A stretch of 64,000 bases of DNA from Xenophilus arseniciresistens. Its GTDB lineage: Bacteria > Pseudomonadota > Gammaproteobacteria > Burkholderiales > Burkholderiaceae_C. The position numbers and the translations under genes are program-made. The notes below the pieces were generated by a model. That model ran no database searches. It was not told the DNA's origin and worked only from the letters and a program-made list of their open reading frames with translations. The stretch lies in NCBI RefSeq assembly GCF_028023875.1, contig NZ_JAQIPB010000001.1:620001-684000 (forward strand), in the 5' to 3' direction. This document shows positions 16,970 to 27,497 of this stretch, piece after piece (within the stretch, counting starts at the first letter, position 1; every line of letters starts with the position of its first letter).

Positions 16970-19333
16970 ATGAAATCGATCAACCGACCCTGGCGCCTGC
17001 TGCCCGTTGCCATCGCCGCCTCGGCGCTGCTGGCCTGCGGCGGCGGGGGTGGCGGCAACCCCGGCTTCTTCTTTCCAGCGCAGCCCCCTGCGCCGGCGCC
17101 CGCACCCAACCCGCCTGCACCGCCCCCGCCCGCACCTCCGGCCAGCGCCTCCTTCCGCGCGGCCGGCATCGTCTATGGCGCGCCCGAAGTGGGCGGCGGC
17201 CAGGTCAGCGTGGCCGTGCTCGCGCAGGATGGGCCGCGCAAGCTCACGCTGGACGCCGGCAGCAGCGACAACGCCGCAGCCGTCGCTGCCGCGCTGGTGC
17301 CCGGCAACCTGGTGGACTGGCTGCCCGGTGAAGGCGACAACACCGTGCAGCTCGCGCAGGACCCGGCCAGGACCTTCAACGTGATCCTGCGCAAGGGCAG
17401 CTCGGCCAACGCGCAGTTCGACGCCGCCAAGTACGGCCCCGAGGTCACGCGCAACAACGACGTGCCCGGCCCCATGGTGGCCGCCGGCTGGATCTACGGC
17501 AAAACGGGCGGCACCATCACCGTGGGCGACGGGCACATGGTGCGCGCCGACCAGGCCGGCCGCCCCTACACCGTGCCCATCAAGCGCTACGAGGAGACTT
17601 ACTCCGTCTCGCCCGACGTCAAGGTCTTCAACGTCAACACCGCCAGCTATGGCGACAGTGCGGCATCGGACTACGCCTCCATCCCGGTCACGGCCGACTA
17701 CCACTACAGCACCACCTCCAGGCAGGCCGCCTACCTGCTGTTCGACAGCAACCACGAGGCATCGGAGAAAGCCAAGGTCGTCGCGATCTGGTACTTCACG
17801 CCCAAGTCCACCAGCGACGGCAAGCCGGTGTGGGACGTGCCCTCACTGAGCCCCATGCTCGCCGACAAGGGCAACGACCCGATCTCGGGCCAGGCCTACG
17901 TGGACATCAACGCCACGGGCGTGACCAACGCACCCTACACGCGCAGCACCGAGCCCTTCGAGATGGTGAAGAACACCATGTACTACGTGGGCGACAACGA
18001 GGTCGCCTCGTACCTGTTCGTGGCCGACATGGGCACGCCCGCGGACAAGTCCGACGACAAGGTCATCAAGATCGACGCCGGCTGGCCCAACAGCGGCTAC
18101 CAGTACTGGAAGAACATGGAGCTGCTGGGACTGGACCCGCGCTCGGTGACCGACATCTGGCTCACGCACGGCCATGGCGACCACTACGGCACCGTCGTCG
18201 AGCAGCTGCGCATGATGGACAACGCGGGCAAGCCGATCAAACTATGGGCCTCGAAGGAAGAGTCCTCGGGCATCCAGCAGGACCAGCGCGGCAACCCGTG
18301 GAACATCGCCGGCGCGCTGCCCGCATCCGAAACCGAGATCCGCGCGCGCACCACCGACTTCTACAAGTACGACGAGTGGTACGACTACGGCAACGTGCAG
18401 ATCATGGTGATCTGGGCGCCGGGCCACACGCCAGGCACCACCAACATGCTGTTCCGCGTGAAGAACCCCGACGACGGCAAGTTCTACACCTTCGGCTACC
18501 ACGGCGGCTATGGCGTGGGCAGCCTGGGCAGTCCCTCGGCCACCAGCGGCTGGCTGCGCCTGGCCTTCCAGGCCGGCTTCAGCTACCTGCAGCAGTCGCT
18601 GGAGGTGGACTTCGTTTCGCCGCAGCACACCAACCAGTTCCCCATCGTGGAGGTCTACCAGGGCCTGAAGGCCTACAACCGCGACCCGGCCAACGTGGGC
18701 AAGCAGATGACCATGCTCGAAGCGATGCGCTCGCGCGTCTACGACTCGCCGGAGATCGGCGGTGTCAAGATCACGAGCGAATTCGCCAACCAGCTGGAGA
18801 AGCGCCGCTCCGTGGTCTCTTACGCCACCAGCGACGCGGCCAACCCCTCGTACAAGAGCATCGAGACCTCGGGGCCCTTCAAGCCCGGGCGCGAGAACGG
18901 CTACGCGTCGGTGGCCGCCACCTTGCTGGACGGCGGCAAGATCGTCCAGGGCTTCGTCGGGCCGCAGAACAAGAACCCGAGCATTCCGCTCCTGGCCAAC
19001 GGCATCGTCACCGCCACCGACCAGTTCACGAACGACCCGGGCGGCTACTACGTGCAGGTCGCGATCCAGGTGCAGGACAGCTATGCCGGCTACCTGCCCG
19101 AGAACACCACCCAGTTCAGCCCGGGCCTGAACCGCAACATCACCTACCGCGGCGGCCCCGTGGAATCGGTGCATGCCAAACCGGGTGAGGTGTTGCGCAC
19201 GCAGCGGCTGGGCTCCCTCGCCGAGGCGCAGCAGATCCTGGCCACGCTGCAGGCGGGTCGCACGGTCAGCATCGGCCTCACGCCGGCCAGCGAGATCGTG
19301 GTGCCCACCGACGTGACGCAGACCTTCCGCTGA
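16970..19333 (+). CDS. Lipid-anchored metallo-beta-lactamase-fold hydrolase
   Basis: 787 residues from the ATG at 16970, chosen because an AAGAGGAG site precedes it. The N-terminus is a lipoprotein signal with lipobox Ser-Ala-Leu-Leu-Ala-Cys23, then a run of six glycines and a Pro/Ala-rich tether (about residues 33-60). The metallo-beta-lactamase core appears late: the metal motif THGHGDH at residues 399-405, His486 in APGHTPGTTN, and His511 in FGYHGGYG. A domain of about 330 residues without recognised motifs precedes the core. The protein is far larger than a simple hydrolase and I cannot name a substrate. The next gene encodes a Sel1-repeat protein. Confidence 0.8.
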   Translation: MKSINRPWRLLPVAIAASALLACGGGGGGNPGFFFPAQPPAPAPAPNPPAPPPPAPPASASFRAAGIVYGAPEVGGGQVSVAVLAQDGPRKLTLDAGSSDNAAAVAAALVPGNLVDWLPGEGDNTVQLAQDPARTFNVILRKGSSANAQFDAAKYGPEVTRNNDVPGPMVAAGWIYGKTGGTITVGDGHMVRADQAGRPYTVPIKRYEETYSVSPDVKVFNVNTASYGDSAASDYASIPVTADYHYSTTSRQAAYLLFDSNHEASEKAKVVAIWYFTPKSTSDGKPVWDVPSLSPMLADKGNDPISGQAYVDINATGVTNAPYTRSTEPFEMVKNTMYYVGDNEVASYLFVADMGTPADKSDDKVIKIDAGWPNSGYQYWKNMELLGLDPRSVTDIWLTHGHGDHYGTVVEQLRMMDNAGKPIKLWASKEESSGIQQDQRGNPWNIAGALPASETEIRARTTDFYKYDEWYDYGNVQIMVIWAPGHTPGTTNMLFRVKNPDDGKFYTFGYHGGYGVGSLGSPSATSGWLRLAFQAGFSYLQQSLEVDFVSPQHTNQFPIVEVYQGLKAYNRDPANVGKQMTMLEAMRSRVYDSPEIGGVKITSEFANQLEKRRSVVSYATSDAANPSYKSIETSGPFKPGRENGYASVAATLLDGGKIVQGFVGPQNKNPSIPLLANGIVTATDQFTNDPGGYYVQVAIQVQDSYAGYLPENTTQFSPGLNRNITYRGGPVESVHAKPGEVLRTQRLGSLAEAQQILATLQAGRTVSIGLTPASEIVVPTDVTQTFR

Positions 19334-19342
19334 AGCGCCAGA

Positions 19343-19380
19343 GAAACAGGAGGTGGCGCCACAAGCGGCCCTCCTGTTTC
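19343..19380 (+). terminator. Long hairpin after the MBL-fold gene
   Basis: GAAACAGGAGG and CCTCCTGTTTC form a perfect 11-bp stem with a 16-base loop, beginning nine bases after the stop codon. It lacks a clear T-run. It probably limits read-through into the Sel1 gene. Confidence 0.45.
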
Positions 19381-19393
19381 CCTGACGAACCTC

Positions 19394-20296
19394 ATGCGTG
19401 CCATGCCATTTCTGATCGATCGCAAGACCCTCGTGCGCGCCGCGCTGGTGCTCGCGGCCTTTGCCACTGCGCCATCGGCCCAGGCCAGCAAAGACAACAA
19501 CGGCAAGGCGCGCCAGGCACAGGCCCAGCAGCAGTACGACCTGGCCAGCCAATACCAGTCGGGCCAGGGCGTGATGATGGACCGCGAGCGCGCGCTGCAG
19601 CTGTACACGCAGGCGGCGCAAAGCGGCTCGGCACCAGCCGCCTATGCGCTGGCGCGCCACTACAGCGGCCTGACGGGCCAGGCCGTGGACCTGGCGCGCG
19701 CGCACCGCTACCTGCAGCAAGCGGCCCAGGCCGGACACGCGCCTGCGCAAACGGAGCTCGCCTTTGCCTTGCTGCACGGCAATGCCGAAGTGCGCAAGGA
19801 TGCCGCCGCCTCGCTCAAATGGTTTCGCGCGGCTGCGCAGGCCGGCTCGGTGCGCGCCTCGTGCCAGCTGGCTGACTTCTACCGCGAAGGCTGGGGCGGC
19901 ATCGCGCCCGACCCTGCAGCCGCCGTGCGCCTGTACCGCGCCACAGCCAAGGCCGACGACCCCTGCGCCTCCAAGTCGCAGTACGCGCTGTACCTGGCGC
20001 ACCTGCGCGGCGAAGGCGTTGCGCGGGACGGCAAGGCCGCCATCGAATGGCTGCGCAGCGCCGCCGACGCCGGCAACCCCCGCGCGCAACGCGCGCTCGG
20101 GCGTGCCTACGAGCGCGGTGAAGGCGTGAGCCGCGACCCCGCGCTCGCCCGCGTGTGGCTGCGCAAGTCGCGCGAAGGCGTGGCGCCGCACGACGACCAC
20201 GAACACGACCTGCCCAGCTTCGGCGGCCCCGAACTGTTCAAGCGCCTGGCGCCCTTCACGCCCCAGTCGCCCGGCCCCCAACGCATCGCACCATGA
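19394..20296 (+). CDS. Secreted Sel1-like repeat (tetratricopeptide) protein
   Basis: 300 residues with an N-terminal signal peptide (hydrophobic residues 14-30, then SAQAS). Successive Sel1-type repeats of about 36 residues run from residue 45 to 260, for example AALRYDLAS-like QYDLASQYQSGQGVMMDRERALQLY, AAYALARHYSGLTG and AQRALGRAYERGEGVSRDPALA. Such proteins serve as periplasmic scaffolds for protein contacts. The C-terminal tail is Pro- and His-rich. Its stop overlaps the start of the DUF3299 gene (ATGA), so the two are co-translated. Confidence 0.85.
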   Translation: MRAMPFLIDRKTLVRAALVLAAFATAPSAQASKDNNGKARQAQAQQQYDLASQYQSGQGVMMDRERALQLYTQAAQSGSAPAAYALARHYSGLTGQAVDLARAHRYLQQAAQAGHAPAQTELAFALLHGNAEVRKDAAASLKWFRAAAQAGSVRASCQLADFYREGWGGIAPDPAAAVRLYRATAKADDPCASKSQYALYLAHLRGEGVARDGKAAIEWLRSAADAGNPRAQRALGRAYERGEGVSRDPALARVWLRKSREGVAPHDDHEHDLPSFGGPELFKRLAPFTPQSPGPQRIAP

Positions 20297-20844
20297 CGTT
20301 CAACCGCCGCACCGCCCTGCTGGCCGCCTGCAGCGGCCTGCTCGCCGCCCACCCGCTTGCGACGCTGGCCCAGGGCCAGGCGCCGAAGACCATCGGCTGG
20401 GACGACCTGCTGCCCAAAAACTGGAACCCCTGGGCCGACTTCCAGACCGGCGGGCTGGACCTGCGCAACCTCTCCGATGACGACCCGCGCGCGGCCGAGG
20501 CGCTGCGCCGCCTGCGCAGGATCTGGGACGACGCGCCCTTGAACGCGGCCATGGACGGCGCCCTGATCCGCCTGCCCGGCTACGTCGTGCCGCTCGAGGA
20601 AACGGCGCAGGGCCTGCGCGAGCTGCTGCTGGTGCCGCACTACGGCGCCTGCATCCACACGCCCCCGCCGCCCGCCAACCAGATCTTGCACGTGCTGCTG
20701 GACAAGCCCATGAAGTCGCTCAGCACCATGGACACCGTCTGGGTCAGCGGCCCCTTGAAGGCCCGGCGCGCCACCTCGGTCCACGGCGTCAGCGGCTACC
20801 AGCTGGCCGCCACGAAGGTCGAGCGGTATGCGCCTGGCCGGTAG
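20293..20844 (+). CDS. DUF3299 periplasmic protein
   Basis: 183 residues; start taken at the ATG that overlaps the upstream stop. A twin-arginine-like leader (NRRTALLAACSGLLAAHP) ends near residue 26. The hallmark of the DUF3299 family is present: RLPGYVVPLEE followed by LLLVPHYGACIHTPPPPANQ. The family is exported and often sits near metal or lipoprotein transport genes; its biochemistry is unknown. The last 101 bases of the gene recur almost unchanged at 23179-23279, which shows that DNA has been inserted or duplicated directly behind it. Confidence 0.85.
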   Translation: MTFNRRTALLAACSGLLAAHPLATLAQGQAPKTIGWDDLLPKNWNPWADFQTGGLDLRNLSDDDPRAAEALRRLRRIWDDAPLNAAMDGALIRLPGYVVPLEETAQGLRELLLVPHYGACIHTPPPPANQILHVLLDKPMKSLSTMDTVWVSGPLKARRATSVHGVSGYQLAATKVERYAPGR

Positions 20845-20871
20845 AGTGCCTGGCGCCAGGCGAGTTCGACC
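20744..20871 (+). repeat. Left copy of a 128-bp direct duplication
   Basis: This stretch spans the last 33 codons of the DUF3299 gene and 27 bases beyond. It matches 23179-23306 with only about four mismatches in 128 bases. The two copies bracket the orphan lipoprotein gene and the insertion sequence. Confidence 0.9.
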
Positions 20872-21066
20872 GAAGGATGTTGGAGTCCTCGCGGCGGTAT
20901 GTGTCTTGAACCTGAGCACCTCGCCCGTCACATAGTTGAGGCGCCGTCGTACTTGCGCGCGTCGATGAGCATGCCGTATGAGGCCGCATGAGAGCGGCCT
21001 GTTGGAAGGCAAAGTTCGATAGGCACCTCAAGGGTGTGCGAGCTTCGTACGGCACAGCACACTCAA

Positions 21067-22233
21067 CTATGTGGAGGGCAAGCCATCAATCACACATGGA
21101 CGCGCTGGCAAGCCATGTCGAATGTCCATCGCCCGTATGTCGTCCAACCTCGCCCGCCACCTCTTGAGCGGCATCATGAAAGGCTCGAAGCGATAGGCTC
21201 GCTGCAGCAGTGCGCAGGCCTCGCCTGGTGTCGTCCAGCGGATGGACTGATAGATGGCAACTTCGTATGTGCGAGGCAAGACAGGTGCTGCGCTAGGATT
21301 GTTGGCAACCTCATTGAATGCCTCCAAATAGGCCAGCCCATGTTCTTTGGTTCGAATGTCATGGCGGGAGAATCCCTTGGCCATGATTCGTTTGTCGATC
21401 TGTAGATCGGGGGTGCGCGTGTTAAGTGCTATGGCCTTCAACTGCAGCGCGTCCTGCTGAGGCCCTGATCCGCCATTCGCATAGCCAACGATACGCATGC
21501 TGCCATCGGCCGAGGTCTTGTTGGTCACGGATGGATAGTCGGCCAGTTGCCAGTAGGCAGCACTGGCTTCGTCGTTCTTGCCTTCTTTCTCCAAGGTTTG
21601 GGCCAGTGCCTGCAATTGCCCCTTGGCTTGTTCCAGGCGGCGCATCCGTGCCTCACTCGTTATGTCTTCGCCCGCGAGGGGGGCACGCGTCAGGGCCATC
21701 AAACGATCCAATTCTTCCATTCGCGGATCGATGGGTGCGGCCTGCGGATCACGCTGCAGCCGGATGGTGACTGTGTGCCGGCGATTGAGCATCGCCGTCC
21801 CTTCAATGGCTTGCGCCTGATACCCGCGCTTGATCGCTGCCATGACGTAGGGGTACTTCTTATCTGATGTCCTCGCCTCGTGATCTTCTCTATAGATACC
21901 TTCTACATCTGTTCGCCGGAACACTGCCACCGTCAAATCACCGGCGCTCAAGAAGTCATTCTGACTCGCATAGCGCGTGGCTATTCTTTGCATCGCTTCA
22001 AGGTTTGGCTCTCCTGTCTTGAGACCGACATCACGTGCCGTGCTGATCCACAGCGTGGCATCCGAAATCGGACGACCTTGCGCGTCGGTCACGTGCACTT
22101 CCATTTCAAGCCGATCAGTCATGAGCCTCCTTAGAAGCGGTTCTCCCTGGCCTTGGGCATGTCCACAGCCTCCCGTTGCAAGCAGCAAAATCAGGGCGAA
22201 CCACCGCCGGAAAAAGGAACGCGTAGCTGGCAT
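21067..22233 (-). CDS. Orphan lipoprotein with a transthyretin-like N-terminal domain
   Basis: I do not recognise a named family. The 388-residue product starts at the ATG at 22233, preceded by a GGAGAG site, and has a lipoprotein signal ending at Cys23 (LATGGC). After it comes a beta-rich stretch (LEMEVHVTDAQGRPISDATLW) that resembles carboxypeptidase-regulatory/transthyretin-like folds. The rest is helical and tandem-repeat-like, including RMRRLEQAKGQLQALAQTLEKEGKNDEASAAYW. GC content and codon use look lower than in the surrounding genes, which with the adjacent insertion sequence suggests acquisition by transfer. Confidence 0.7.
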   Translation of the reverse strand: MPATRSFFRRWFALILLLATGGCGHAQGQGEPLLRRLMTDRLEMEVHVTDAQGRPISDATLWISTARDVGLKTGEPNLEAMQRIATRYASQNDFLSAGDLTVAVFRRTDVEGIYREDHEARTSDKKYPYVMAAIKRGYQAQAIEGTAMLNRRHTVTIRLQRDPQAAPIDPRMEELDRLMALTRAPLAGEDITSEARMRRLEQAKGQLQALAQTLEKEGKNDEASAAYWQLADYPSVTNKTSADGSMRIVGYANGGSGPQQDALQLKAIALNTRTPDLQIDKRIMAKGFSRHDIRTKEHGLAYLEAFNEVANNPSAAPVLPRTYEVAIYQSIRWTTPGEACALLQRAYRFEPFMMPLKRWRARLDDIRAMDIRHGLPARPCVIDGLPST

Positions 22234-22276
22234 AGGCAATCACTCTCCATGTTTCCAGTATGAGCGGTTGTAGAAG

Positions 22277-23163
22277 TTACTCAGGGCGCTGTCCTGTCCT
22301 CGCGTCCATCTTGGCGCTGCGCACCTCGCCCGGAGGCGTTTTGACGTTGACAGAGGGCGTTTGGTCAGGATTTGCGTTGTTTCGGCCTTTGGGTCGGGGT
22401 GACCGCCGCTCGATTCTGCCTATTCCTTGAGCGGCGACGGTGCAGCCATGCCAGGCCTCCATTGGCGTCAGGCCGGCCAGGTTCTGATGAACCCGGACAT
22501 GGTTGTAGAACCACACGAAGTTCCTGAGCGCCCGGCGCAGCGATGCCGCCGTGCCGGGCCGAACGCGGCCTGGAGCAAGGGCTTGAGCGTTCCGAACAGC
22601 CGCTCGATACGCCCGTTCTGCCAGGGGCAGCCCGGCTGACTGCGCCGGTGGCGAATGCCAAGCGCGCGCAGCGCCGTTTGCCACAGCCTGCTCGTGAACA
22701 TCGCCTCGTTGTCGGTTCGGATCACCTTGGGCAGGCCATGGCGGGCCATCGCCAACAACAAGTAGCCCAGCAATGCCAGCGCGCACTTGCGCGGCAACTG
22801 CTTCAGGCACAGCAGCCGGCGCGAGCCATGGTCCAGGATGCCCAGCATGGCAAGGTGCATGCCCGGGCTCGTGGTGAAAAAGCTCAGGTCGAGCGCCCAA
22901 GTGTGATTGACCGGAAAGGGACGAGTCGCCTGCCGCCGCATGGCTTTCCTGCGCTGCGCGATCTCGGCGGCATGCACCTTCAGGAACTCGGCCACCCATG
23001 ACTTGCCGATCGTCAGGTGCGCGCCGAAGCGGCGATTGAACAGGGCCTCGATCTGGCGGCAACTCAAGCCATGCGTGGCAAGGCGCATGACCTGCGATCG
23101 GACCCATGCGGGCTTGCGAGCGTTCTTCGGTACCGGACCGACTGCGGCACCAGGCTGCGCCAT
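22277..23163 (-). pseudogene. DDE transposase (rve-type integrase core), frameshifted
   Basis: Starting from the ATG at 23163, the protein has a helix-turn-helix region (LATHGLSCRQIEALFNRRF) and the rve-type catalytic core: Asp in WALDLSFF, Asp in IRTDNEAMF, and Glu in NGRIERLFGTLK. Near 22560 the conserved reading passes to another frame, where it continues as LRRALRNFVWFYNHVRVHQNLAGLTPMEAW. One base appears to be missing relative to an intact gene. No A6G-type slippery site is visible at the junction, so a decayed gene (or a sequencing error) is more likely than programmed frameshifting. IS481-like by overall pattern. Confidence 0.8.
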
Positions 23164-23182
23164 GGATCCGATGCGTCCTCAG
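22280..23182 (-). mobile_element. Insertion sequence, IS481-like, approximate bounds
   Basis: The transposase remnant is flanked by candidate imperfect terminal repeats: CTCAGGGCGC at 22280-22289 and, inverted, CTGAGGACGC at 23173-23182 (8 of 10 match). The right end falls at the beginning of the second DUF3299 copy. The bounds are tentative because I could not compare with other copies. Confidence 0.5.
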
Positions 23183-23306
23183 CGGCCCCTTGAAAGCCCG
23201 GCGCGCCACCTCGGTCCACGGCGTCAGCGGCTACCAGCTGGCCGCCACGAAGGTCGAGCGGTATGCGCCTGGCCGGTAGAGCGCCTGACGCCAGGCGACT
23301 TCGACC
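23179..23306 (+). repeat. Right copy of the 128-bp duplication (DUF3299 3' remnant)
   Basis: It contains the last 33 codons of the DUF3299 gene in frame up to TAG at 23277-23279, without any start or upstream domain, plus 27 bases of flank. It is therefore a pseudogene fragment. It directly abuts the insertion-sequence end. Confidence 0.9.
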
Positions 23307-23311
23307 CAACG

Positions 23312-23348
23312 AAAAAGGGGCTAGCAGTGAATGACTGCTAGCCCCTTT
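23312..23348 (-). terminator. Strong intrinsic terminator of tRNA-Ser
   Basis: AAAGGGGCTAGCAGT and ACTGCTAGCCCCTTT pair perfectly over 15 bp with a 5-base loop. On the minus strand the stem is followed by a T-run (CCCCTTTTTC). It lies eight bases beyond the tRNA 3' end. Confidence 0.88.
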
Positions 23349-23355
23349 CGGTTCA

Positions 23356-23446
<91 letters not shown>

Positions 23447-23547
23447 ACAAGACGCAAATTTGTCGAAGCCCTGCAGTATAGCAGGCCCGATGCGTCTTCC
23501 TGGCGGGCGGTGCGCAAAAAGTGCATGCGCCGCCGCGCGCCCTGCCC

Positions 23548-24891
<1,344 letters not shown>

Positions 24892-24919
24892 CTAGGGAAA
24901 GGGGTTTTCTGGAACGCCG

Positions 24920-25900
24920 TCAGGCCAGCGAGGCTGGATCGACGTTGGCGCCGCAGATGATCAGGCAGACCTTGGCGCCGGCAGCAGGCCTGAACGCGCC
25001 GCTTTGCAATGCCGCCAGCGGCAGGGCCGCCGCGGGCTCGACGGCCAGGCGCATCTGGTTCCACAGCCACAGCTGGGCGCTGCGGATGGCCGCATCGTCC
25101 AGCAGATGCGCCTGCTGCACGTGGCGCTGGGTGATGCCCCAGGCGATCTCGCCGATGCGCCTGGCGCCCAGCGAGTCGGCCGCGATGCCACCCACGCTCA
25201 CGTCCACGGGCTGGCCGGCTTCACGGGCGCGGTACAGCGTGGGCGCGGCCTCGGGCTCCAGCGCCACCACGTTGCTGCGCGCGCCGAACCAGGCAGCCAG
25301 GCCGCCGATGAGGCCGCCGCCGCCCACGCTGACCAGCACATGGTCGGGCAGCCCGCCCTGCGATTCGATCTCGCGGCCCAGCGTGCCGGCGCCGGCCACC
25401 ACTTCGCTCTGGTCATAGGCATGGGTCAGCAGCGCGCCGGTTTCCTGCTGACGCGCCAGGCAGGCGTTCAGCGCGTCGACGTACAGATCGCCCACCACGC
25501 GCACGTCGGCGCCCAGCGCACGCAGCCTGGCGCGCTTGGCCTCGGGCGACACGCCGGGCAGATAAACCTCGCAGCGCACACCCAGGGCGCGCGCCGCCGC
25601 AGCGGTGGCAATGCCTGCATTGCCACCCGAGGCCACGACCACGCCGCTGGCCGGAATGGGATGGGCCAGCAGCCGATTCATCATGCCGCGGGCCTTGAAG
25701 CTGCCGCTGGCCTGCAGATGCTCCAGCTTCAGCCAGCATTCCACGCCCTCGAGTTCAGGCCCCAGGCCCAACTGCGAGGCCGGCAGCTTCCACAGCGGCG
25801 TCTGGCGCAGAAAGGGTCCGGTGTGCGGCGCCAGGCGCTGGGCCGAGAGTTCGATGGCTTCGCGCCAGTCCGTGGCGCCCATGGGTTCGGAAGCGTTCAT
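24920..25900 (-). CDS. PLP-dependent threonine/serine dehydratase family protein
   Basis: 326 residues from the ATG at 25900. Fold type II PLP enzyme: the PLP lysine lies in ASGSFKARGMMNRLL, the phosphate or substrate loop in VASGGNAGIATAAAARALG, and the glycine-rich segment is VSVGGGGLIGGLAAW. The closest known activities are threonine or serine dehydratase; it lacks a C-terminal ACT domain, so it would be a catabolic rather than an isoleucine-regulated enzyme. The upstream frame is open to 26005 but overlaps ispH. Exact substrate is not determined. Confidence 0.82.
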   Translation of the reverse strand: MNASEPMGATDWREAIELSAQRLAPHTGPFLRQTPLWKLPASQLGLGPELEGVECWLKLEHLQASGSFKARGMMNRLLAHPIPASGVVVASGGNAGIATAAAARALGVRCEVYLPGVSPEAKRARLRALGADVRVVGDLYVDALNACLARQQETGALLTHAYDQSEVVAGAGTLGREIESQGGLPDHVLVSVGGGGLIGGLAAWFGARSNVVALEPEAAPTLYRAREAGQPVDVSVGGIAADSLGARRIGEIAWGITQRHVQQAHLLDDAAIRSAQLWLWNQMRLAVEPAAALPLAALQSGAFRPAAGAKVCLIICGANVDPASLA

Positions 25901-25970
25901 GCGTGTGGATCCAGAAAAAGCTGCGGGCGCCCCTTGCATGAAGCGCCCGCTGGCTGGATGGCAAAACAGA

Positions 25971-26936
25971 TCAGGAAATGTGATGCGGCGGCGCGGCGGC
26001 GTCACCCAGCTTCAGCCCCTTGGGCAGCGGGAACTTGAGCGTTTCCTCCACGCCCGGCATGGTGCGCACGGCCACCACCCCCAGCGCCTTGATGCGCTCG
26101 ATCACCTGGCGCACCAGCAGTTCGGGCGCGGAGGCGCCCGCCGTCAGGCCCACGCGGGCCTTGCCGTCGAACCACTCCACCTGCAATTCCTCGGCCGAAT
26201 CGATCATGTAGGCCGGCGTGCCCAGGCGCTGCGCCAGCTCGCGCAGGCGGTTGCTGTTGGAGCTGGTGGGGCTGCCCACCACGATCACCACGTCGACCTG
26301 CGGGCTCATGATCTTCACGGCATCCTGCCGGTTCTGCGTGGCGTAGCAGATGTCCTGCTGCTTGGGCTCGCGCACGGCCGGGAAGCGCGCGCGCACGGCG
26401 GCGGCGATCTCGGCTGCATCGTCCACGCTCAGCGTGGTCTGCGTGACCACAGCCAGCTTCTCGGTCTGCGCGGGCTGCACCTTGTGCACGTCCTCCACGT
26501 CCTCGACCAGGTGGATGCCGCTGGAAAGCTGCCCCATCGTGCCTTCGACCTCGGGATGCCCCTTGTGGCCGATCATGATGAACTCGTAGCCTTCCTTGGC
26601 CAGCTTGGCCACTTCCACGTGCACCTTGGTCACCAGCGGGCAGGTGGCATCGAAGATGGCAAAGCCGCGATCGCGCGCCTCCTGCTCCACGGCCTTGCTC
26701 ACGCCGTGCGCGCTGAACACCAGCGTGGCGCCGGGCGGCACCTCGGCCAGGTCCTCGATGAAGATCGCGCCCTTGGCCTTGAGTTCGTTGACCACATAGG
26801 TGTTGTGCACGATCTCATGGCGCACGTAGATCGGCGCACCGAACTTGGCGATGGCGCGCTCCACGATCTCGATGGCGCGGTCCACCCCCGCGCAGAAACC
26901 GCGCGGTTCGGCCAGCAGGATTTCGTTCACGGCCAT
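25971..26936 (-). CDS. ispH: 4-hydroxy-3-methylbut-2-enyl diphosphate reductase
   Basis: IspH (LytB) is the last enzyme of the MEP isoprenoid pathway and reduces HMBPP to IPP and DMAPP with a [4Fe-4S] cluster. From the ATG at 26936 it has 321 residues. Conserved cysteines lie in [12 protein letters not shown] (Cys15), [11 protein letters not shown] and [10 protein letters not shown], and substrate residues in FSAHGVS, HKGHPE and [12 protein letters not shown]. It lies 7 bases after fkpB, an arrangement common in proteobacteria. An alternative ATG six codons upstream would overlap the fkpB end. Confidence 0.97.
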   Translation of the reverse strand: MAVNEILLAEPRGFCAGVDRAIEIVERAIAKFGAPIYVRHEIVHNTYVVNELKAKGAIFIEDLAEVPPGATLVFSAHGVSKAVEQEARDRGFAIFDATCPLVTKVHVEVAKLAKEGYEFIMIGHKGHPEVEGTMGQLSSGIHLVEDVEDVHKVQPAQTEKLAVVTQTTLSVDDAAEIAAAVRARFPAVREPKQQDICYATQNRQDAVKIMSPQVDVVIVVGSPTSSNSNRLRELAQRLGTPAYMIDSAEELQVEWFDGKARVGLTAGASAPELLVRQVIERIKALGVVAVRTMPGVEETLKFPLPKGLKLGDAAAPPHHIS

Positions 26937-26943
26937 GGGCGCC

Positions 26944-27402
26944 TCAGAGAACACCGATGAGCTTCACCTCGAAGGTGACGGGCTGACCGGCCAGGGGGTG
27001 GTTGAAGTCGAACTGCACCGCCGTGTCGCTCAGGGCGATCACGGCGCCCGCGTAGCTGCCCGTGCCGTCGGGCGTGGGGAACTGCACCACGTCACCCACG
27101 GCGTACTGTTCGTCCGGGTCGCCCAGCTGGCGCATCAGCGAGCGCGCCACCCACTGCTGCATCTCGGGATTGCGCTCGCCGAAGGCCTCGCCGGCGGGCA
27201 GCTCGAAGGTGGTGTGCGTGCCCTCGGCCAGGCCCAGCAGGCGCTGTTCCATGGCCGGCGACAGTTCGCCAGTGCCCAGCGACAGCGTGGCAGGCTTGTC
27301 GGCGAAGGTGTTGATGATGTCCCCGGCCGGGCCGGCAAGCCGGTAGTGCAAGGTGAGGAAGGAGCCGGGCTGAACCACGGCCGCAGAAGTAGGCAAGGAC
27401 AA
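26944..27402 (-). CDS. fkpB: FKBP-type peptidyl-prolyl isomerase, FkpB/SlpA-like
   Basis: 152 residues, cytoplasmic FKBP isomerase of the FkpB/SlpA type. Visible landmarks are [10 protein letters not shown], a degenerate core and [16 protein letters not shown] near the end, where the family has its HPLAG motif ([14 protein letters not shown]). The insert-in-flap insert region lies about residues 70-115. The first codon appears to be TTG at 27402; a GTG eight codons in is the alternative. It is followed by ispH and divergent from radC. Confidence 0.88.
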   Translation of the reverse strand: MSLPTSAAVVQPGSFLTLHYRLAGPAGDIINTFADKPATLSLGTGELSPAMEQRLLGLAEGTHTTFELPAGEAFGERNPEMQQWVARSLMRQLGDPDEQYAVGDVVQFPTPDGTGSYAGAVIALSDTAVQFDFNHPLAGQPVTFEVKLIGVL

Positions 27403-27497
27403 GGGCGGGCCCCGATAAACTGGTCCCGGATTTTAAAAGAGGGCCTGTGCGGGCGCCCGAATGGCCTGGACAGAGCCCCCAAAGGGAGGGAGATGTC

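Noticed and set aside
20872-21066. Possible gene remnant between the DUF3299 gene and the lipoprotein
   Set aside because: Short readable stretches exist on the minus strand but none has a start, length or motif that I can support.
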